This document shows positions 62,781-64,000 of a DNA stretch of 64,000 bases, piece by piece. Every line of letters starts with the position of its first letter. Position 1 is the first letter of the stretch. The stretch covers positions 1,550,001-1,614,000 of the forward strand of contig NZ_OU015584.1 of assembly GCF_907165195.1 (NCBI RefSeq), given 5' to 3'. The stretch is from Parvicella tangerina. GTDB taxonomy: Bacteria > Bacteroidota > Bacteroidia > Flavobacteriales_D > Parvicellaceae. Below the pieces are notes generated by a model. That model worked only from the letters and a program-made list of their open reading frames with translations, did not search any database and had not been told where the DNA came from. A program made the position numbers and the translations under genes.

Positions 62781-63674
62781 ATGATCAAGCGAACATTATG
62801 CTTTACTGCGCCTGCTTATTTAAACACGAAAAATGAGCAGTTAGTCGTTAACTACCCTGATAAGGAGCAACCTGCTCGAAAGGTACCCATTGAAGACATT
62901 GGCTATGTAATTCTAGAACATCCGCAAATTACCATTAGTAATCGTTTGCTCGAAAAGCTCACCTTTCAAAATACGGCAATTATCAATTGCGATCAGCAGC
63001 ATCTTCCTGTAGGATTACTGATGCCACTCGCAGGCAACTCACTTCAAAATGAGCGGTTTAGAAATCAACTGGACGCTTCTGTTCCGCTGAAAAAGAACTT
63101 GTGGCAACAGACCGTACAAATGAAAATTAAAAACCAGGCCGGATTGTTGGCAGAGAGAGGAATTAGTTACGATAAAATGCTCTACTGGGCAGGTCAGGTC
63201 ACGAGCGGTGATAAAATGAACCACGAAGCACGTGCAGCGGCTTATTACTGGAGTCAATTGTTCGAAATTCCTTTTTTTAACCGATACCGAAAAGGAGAGC
63301 CCCCCAATAATTTGCTAAACTATGGCTACGCCATACTGCGTGCAGTATGCGCCAGAGCTCTGGTAAGTAGCGGTATGCTACCAACGTTGGGAATTCACCA
63401 TGCAAATAAATACAACGCTTACTGTCTCGCTGATGACATCATGGAACCCTATCGCCCTTATGTAGACATGGTAGTATGTTATTTAGTAGATAATTACGAT
63501 GATATTACCCAATTAACCCCAGAACTCAAAAAAGAACTACTCAGCATTCCAGCTCTTGATGTCATAATTGACGGAAAGAAAAGCCCCTTAATGGTCGCCA
63601 TGAGCAGAACCACCAACAGCCTCCACGAGTGCTTCGCTGGAATAACCCGAAAACTACTATACCCAGAATATTAA
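62781..63674 (+). CDS. cas1: CRISPR-associated integrase Cas1, type II-C
   Basis: 297 residues, normal for type II Cas1. The N-terminal beta domain starts MIKRTLCFTAPAYL; the catalytic helical domain has E149 in NHEARAAAYYW, H206/H207 in GIHHANKYN and D218/D219 with E222 in LADDIMEPYRP. Cas1 with Cas2 integrates new spacers at the leader end of the array. It is co-directional with cas9, 73 bases downstream. cas2 does not follow directly: the next 276 bases hold tandem palindromes and then a GIY-YIG gene begins. A Cas2 gene may lie beyond the window. Confidence 0.97.
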   Translation: MIKRTLCFTAPAYLNTKNEQLVVNYPDKEQPARKVPIEDIGYVILEHPQITISNRLLEKLTFQNTAIINCDQQHLPVGLLMPLAGNSLQNERFRNQLDASVPLKKNLWQQTVQMKIKNQAGLLAERGISYDKMLYWAGQVTSGDKMNHEARAAAYYWSQLFEIPFFNRYRKGEPPNNLLNYGYAILRAVCARALVSSGMLPTLGIHHANKYNAYCLADDIMEPYRPYVDMVVCYLVDNYDDITQLTPELKKELLSIPALDVIIDGKKSPLMVAMSRTTNSLHECFAGITRKLLYPEY

Positions 63675-63687
63675 ACAACCAAAAACC

Positions 63688-63927
63688 AAGGAGACTGAGC
63701 TCAAACCCCGCGCAAGTATCACCTCCAAAAACACCAAAAGGAGCACCCAATAAAGGAGACTGAGTTTGCACCCCGCGCAAGTATCACTCCCAAGAACATG
63801 AAATAAAGCAATAAATAAAGCAATAAATAAAGGAGACTGAGTTTGCGCCTTGCGCAAGTATCATCTCCAAGAACATGAAATAAAGTAACAAATAAAGGCG
63901 ACTGAGTTTGCGCTCCGCGCAAGTATC
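63688..63927. repeat. Four tandem palindromic repeats (about 65-base period)
   Basis: Units start at 63688, 63752, 63829 and 63894, each AAAGGAGACTGAG (fourth: AAAGGCGACTGAG), then a palindrome and CGCAAGTATC. Unit-to-unit distances are 64, 77 and 65; the extra 12 in the second come from a duplicated AAGCAATAAATA. The segments between also match each other (CCAAGAACATGAAATAAAG in two of them), so the whole 65-base block is repeated. On the minus strand TTGCGC-nnn-GCGCAA forms a six-pair hairpin with a three-base loop in units 3 and 4, with one G-U pair in unit 2, and decayed in unit 1. They lie immediately before the GIY-YIG gene. Confidence 0.8.
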
Positions 63928-63950
63928 GAAGTCCCGACTAAAAAACACCA

Positions 63951-64000
63951 ATGTCAAACGGCTACACATACATATTACAATGCGCAGACGGAACCTATTA
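63951..64000 (+). CDS. GIY-YIG nuclease, N terminus only (window edge)
   Basis: The ATG at 63951 opens a frame reading MSNGYTYILQCADGTY at the very end of the window. YTYILQCADGTYYTG-type starts are diagnostic of single-domain GIY-YIG endonucleases (URI/YhbQ class): the first Tyr-x-Tyr is the GIY strand. Only 16 codons are visible, so the catalytic Arg and Glu cannot be checked. The upstream 60 bases hold the fourth palindrome. The gene sits where cas2 is usually found after cas1, which may reflect an insertion. Confidence 0.75.
   Translation, partial: MSNGYTYILQCADGTY

Noticed and set aside
63688-63927. CRISPR array downstream of cas1
   Set aside because: The spacing (about 34-base units, 31-43 between) looks CRISPR-like, but the intervening segments match one another (CCAAGAACATGAAATAAAG) and the unit does not resemble the repeat predicted by the tracrRNA anti-repeat.
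63562-63969. Four short minus-strand frames with DTCA and LSLL motifs
   Set aside because: They are translations of the tandem palindromic repeats in different frames and carry no independent gene signal.
1-64000. tRNA and rRNA genes
   Set aside because: I looked for the T-loop GGTTCGAATCC pattern with a CCA-side stem and for conserved rRNA segments and found none that would fold as a tRNA.

Overview
The window looks like chromosomal DNA of a marine or aquatic member of the Bacteroidota, probably Flavobacteriales. The reasons are C-terminal type IX secretion (T9SS) sorting domains, TonB receptors that begin with a carboxypeptidase-D-like regulatory domain, many lipoproteins, promoters of the TAnnTTTG type with TTTG about 18-21 bases upstream, almost no Shine-Dalgarno sequences, and a large type II-C Cas9. 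No tRNA or rRNA gene was seen.

Layout. 1-3.0 kb: the start of a very large secreted protein (runs off the left edge) preceded by a tightly coupled 98-residue exported protein. 3.1-3.8 kb: transaldolase-like fsa. 3.9-6.9 kb: a metal-uptake module (TonB receptor, Cys/His lipoprotein) divergent from a Fur/Zur-type repressor, with two 7-1-7 palindromic operators between them. 7-10 kb: MoxR ATPase followed 3 bases later by a 7TM-SpoIIE phosphatase. 10-14.5 kb: exported and outer-membrane proteins, an alpha/beta hydrolase and an AraC regulator. 14.6-21.3 kb: uvrA, an OppC-like permease / glycosyltransferase / flippase-like cluster, and ruvC. 21.3-27.7 kb: a complete RND efflux operon with a probably frameshifted small gene upstream. 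27.8-35.7 kb: a secreted M43 metalloprotease, a haem-type TonB receptor with a small companion, a GIN-domain lipoprotein with a PagL-like deacylase, and MazG. 35.7-43.6 kb: OmpA lipoprotein, TrkA-TrkH potassium uptake, a TraB-family protein, guaA, and a LysM/periplasmic-binding fusion. 43.6-49.6 kb: archaemetzincin-like lipoprotein, NUDIX hydrolase, a T9SS cargo protein and a helical unknown. 49.7-55.8 kb: a propeller-type LytS kinase, a fatty acid desaturase and an SLC13-type transporter.

The right end (55.8-64 kb) is the accessory part. About 2.3 kb of mostly non-coding DNA carries dispersed repeats, including a MITE-like 133-base element and a pair of ~97-base direct repeats around an orphan gene. 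This leads into a type II-C CRISPR-Cas locus: a tracrRNA on the minus strand (recognised from its anti-repeat, nexus and terminator), cas9 with all nuclease motifs intact, and cas1. Where cas2 would be expected, four ~65-base tandem palindromic repeats are followed by the start of a GIY-YIG nuclease gene, cut by the window edge. No CRISPR array lies in the window; the tracrRNA anti-repeat predicts what its repeat should look like.

The observations I rate highest are the tracrRNA, the GIY-YIG/palindrome unit next to the adaptation gene, the double operator of the metal-uptake module, and a perfect 8-2-8 palindrome in the promoter of the T9SS cargo gene.
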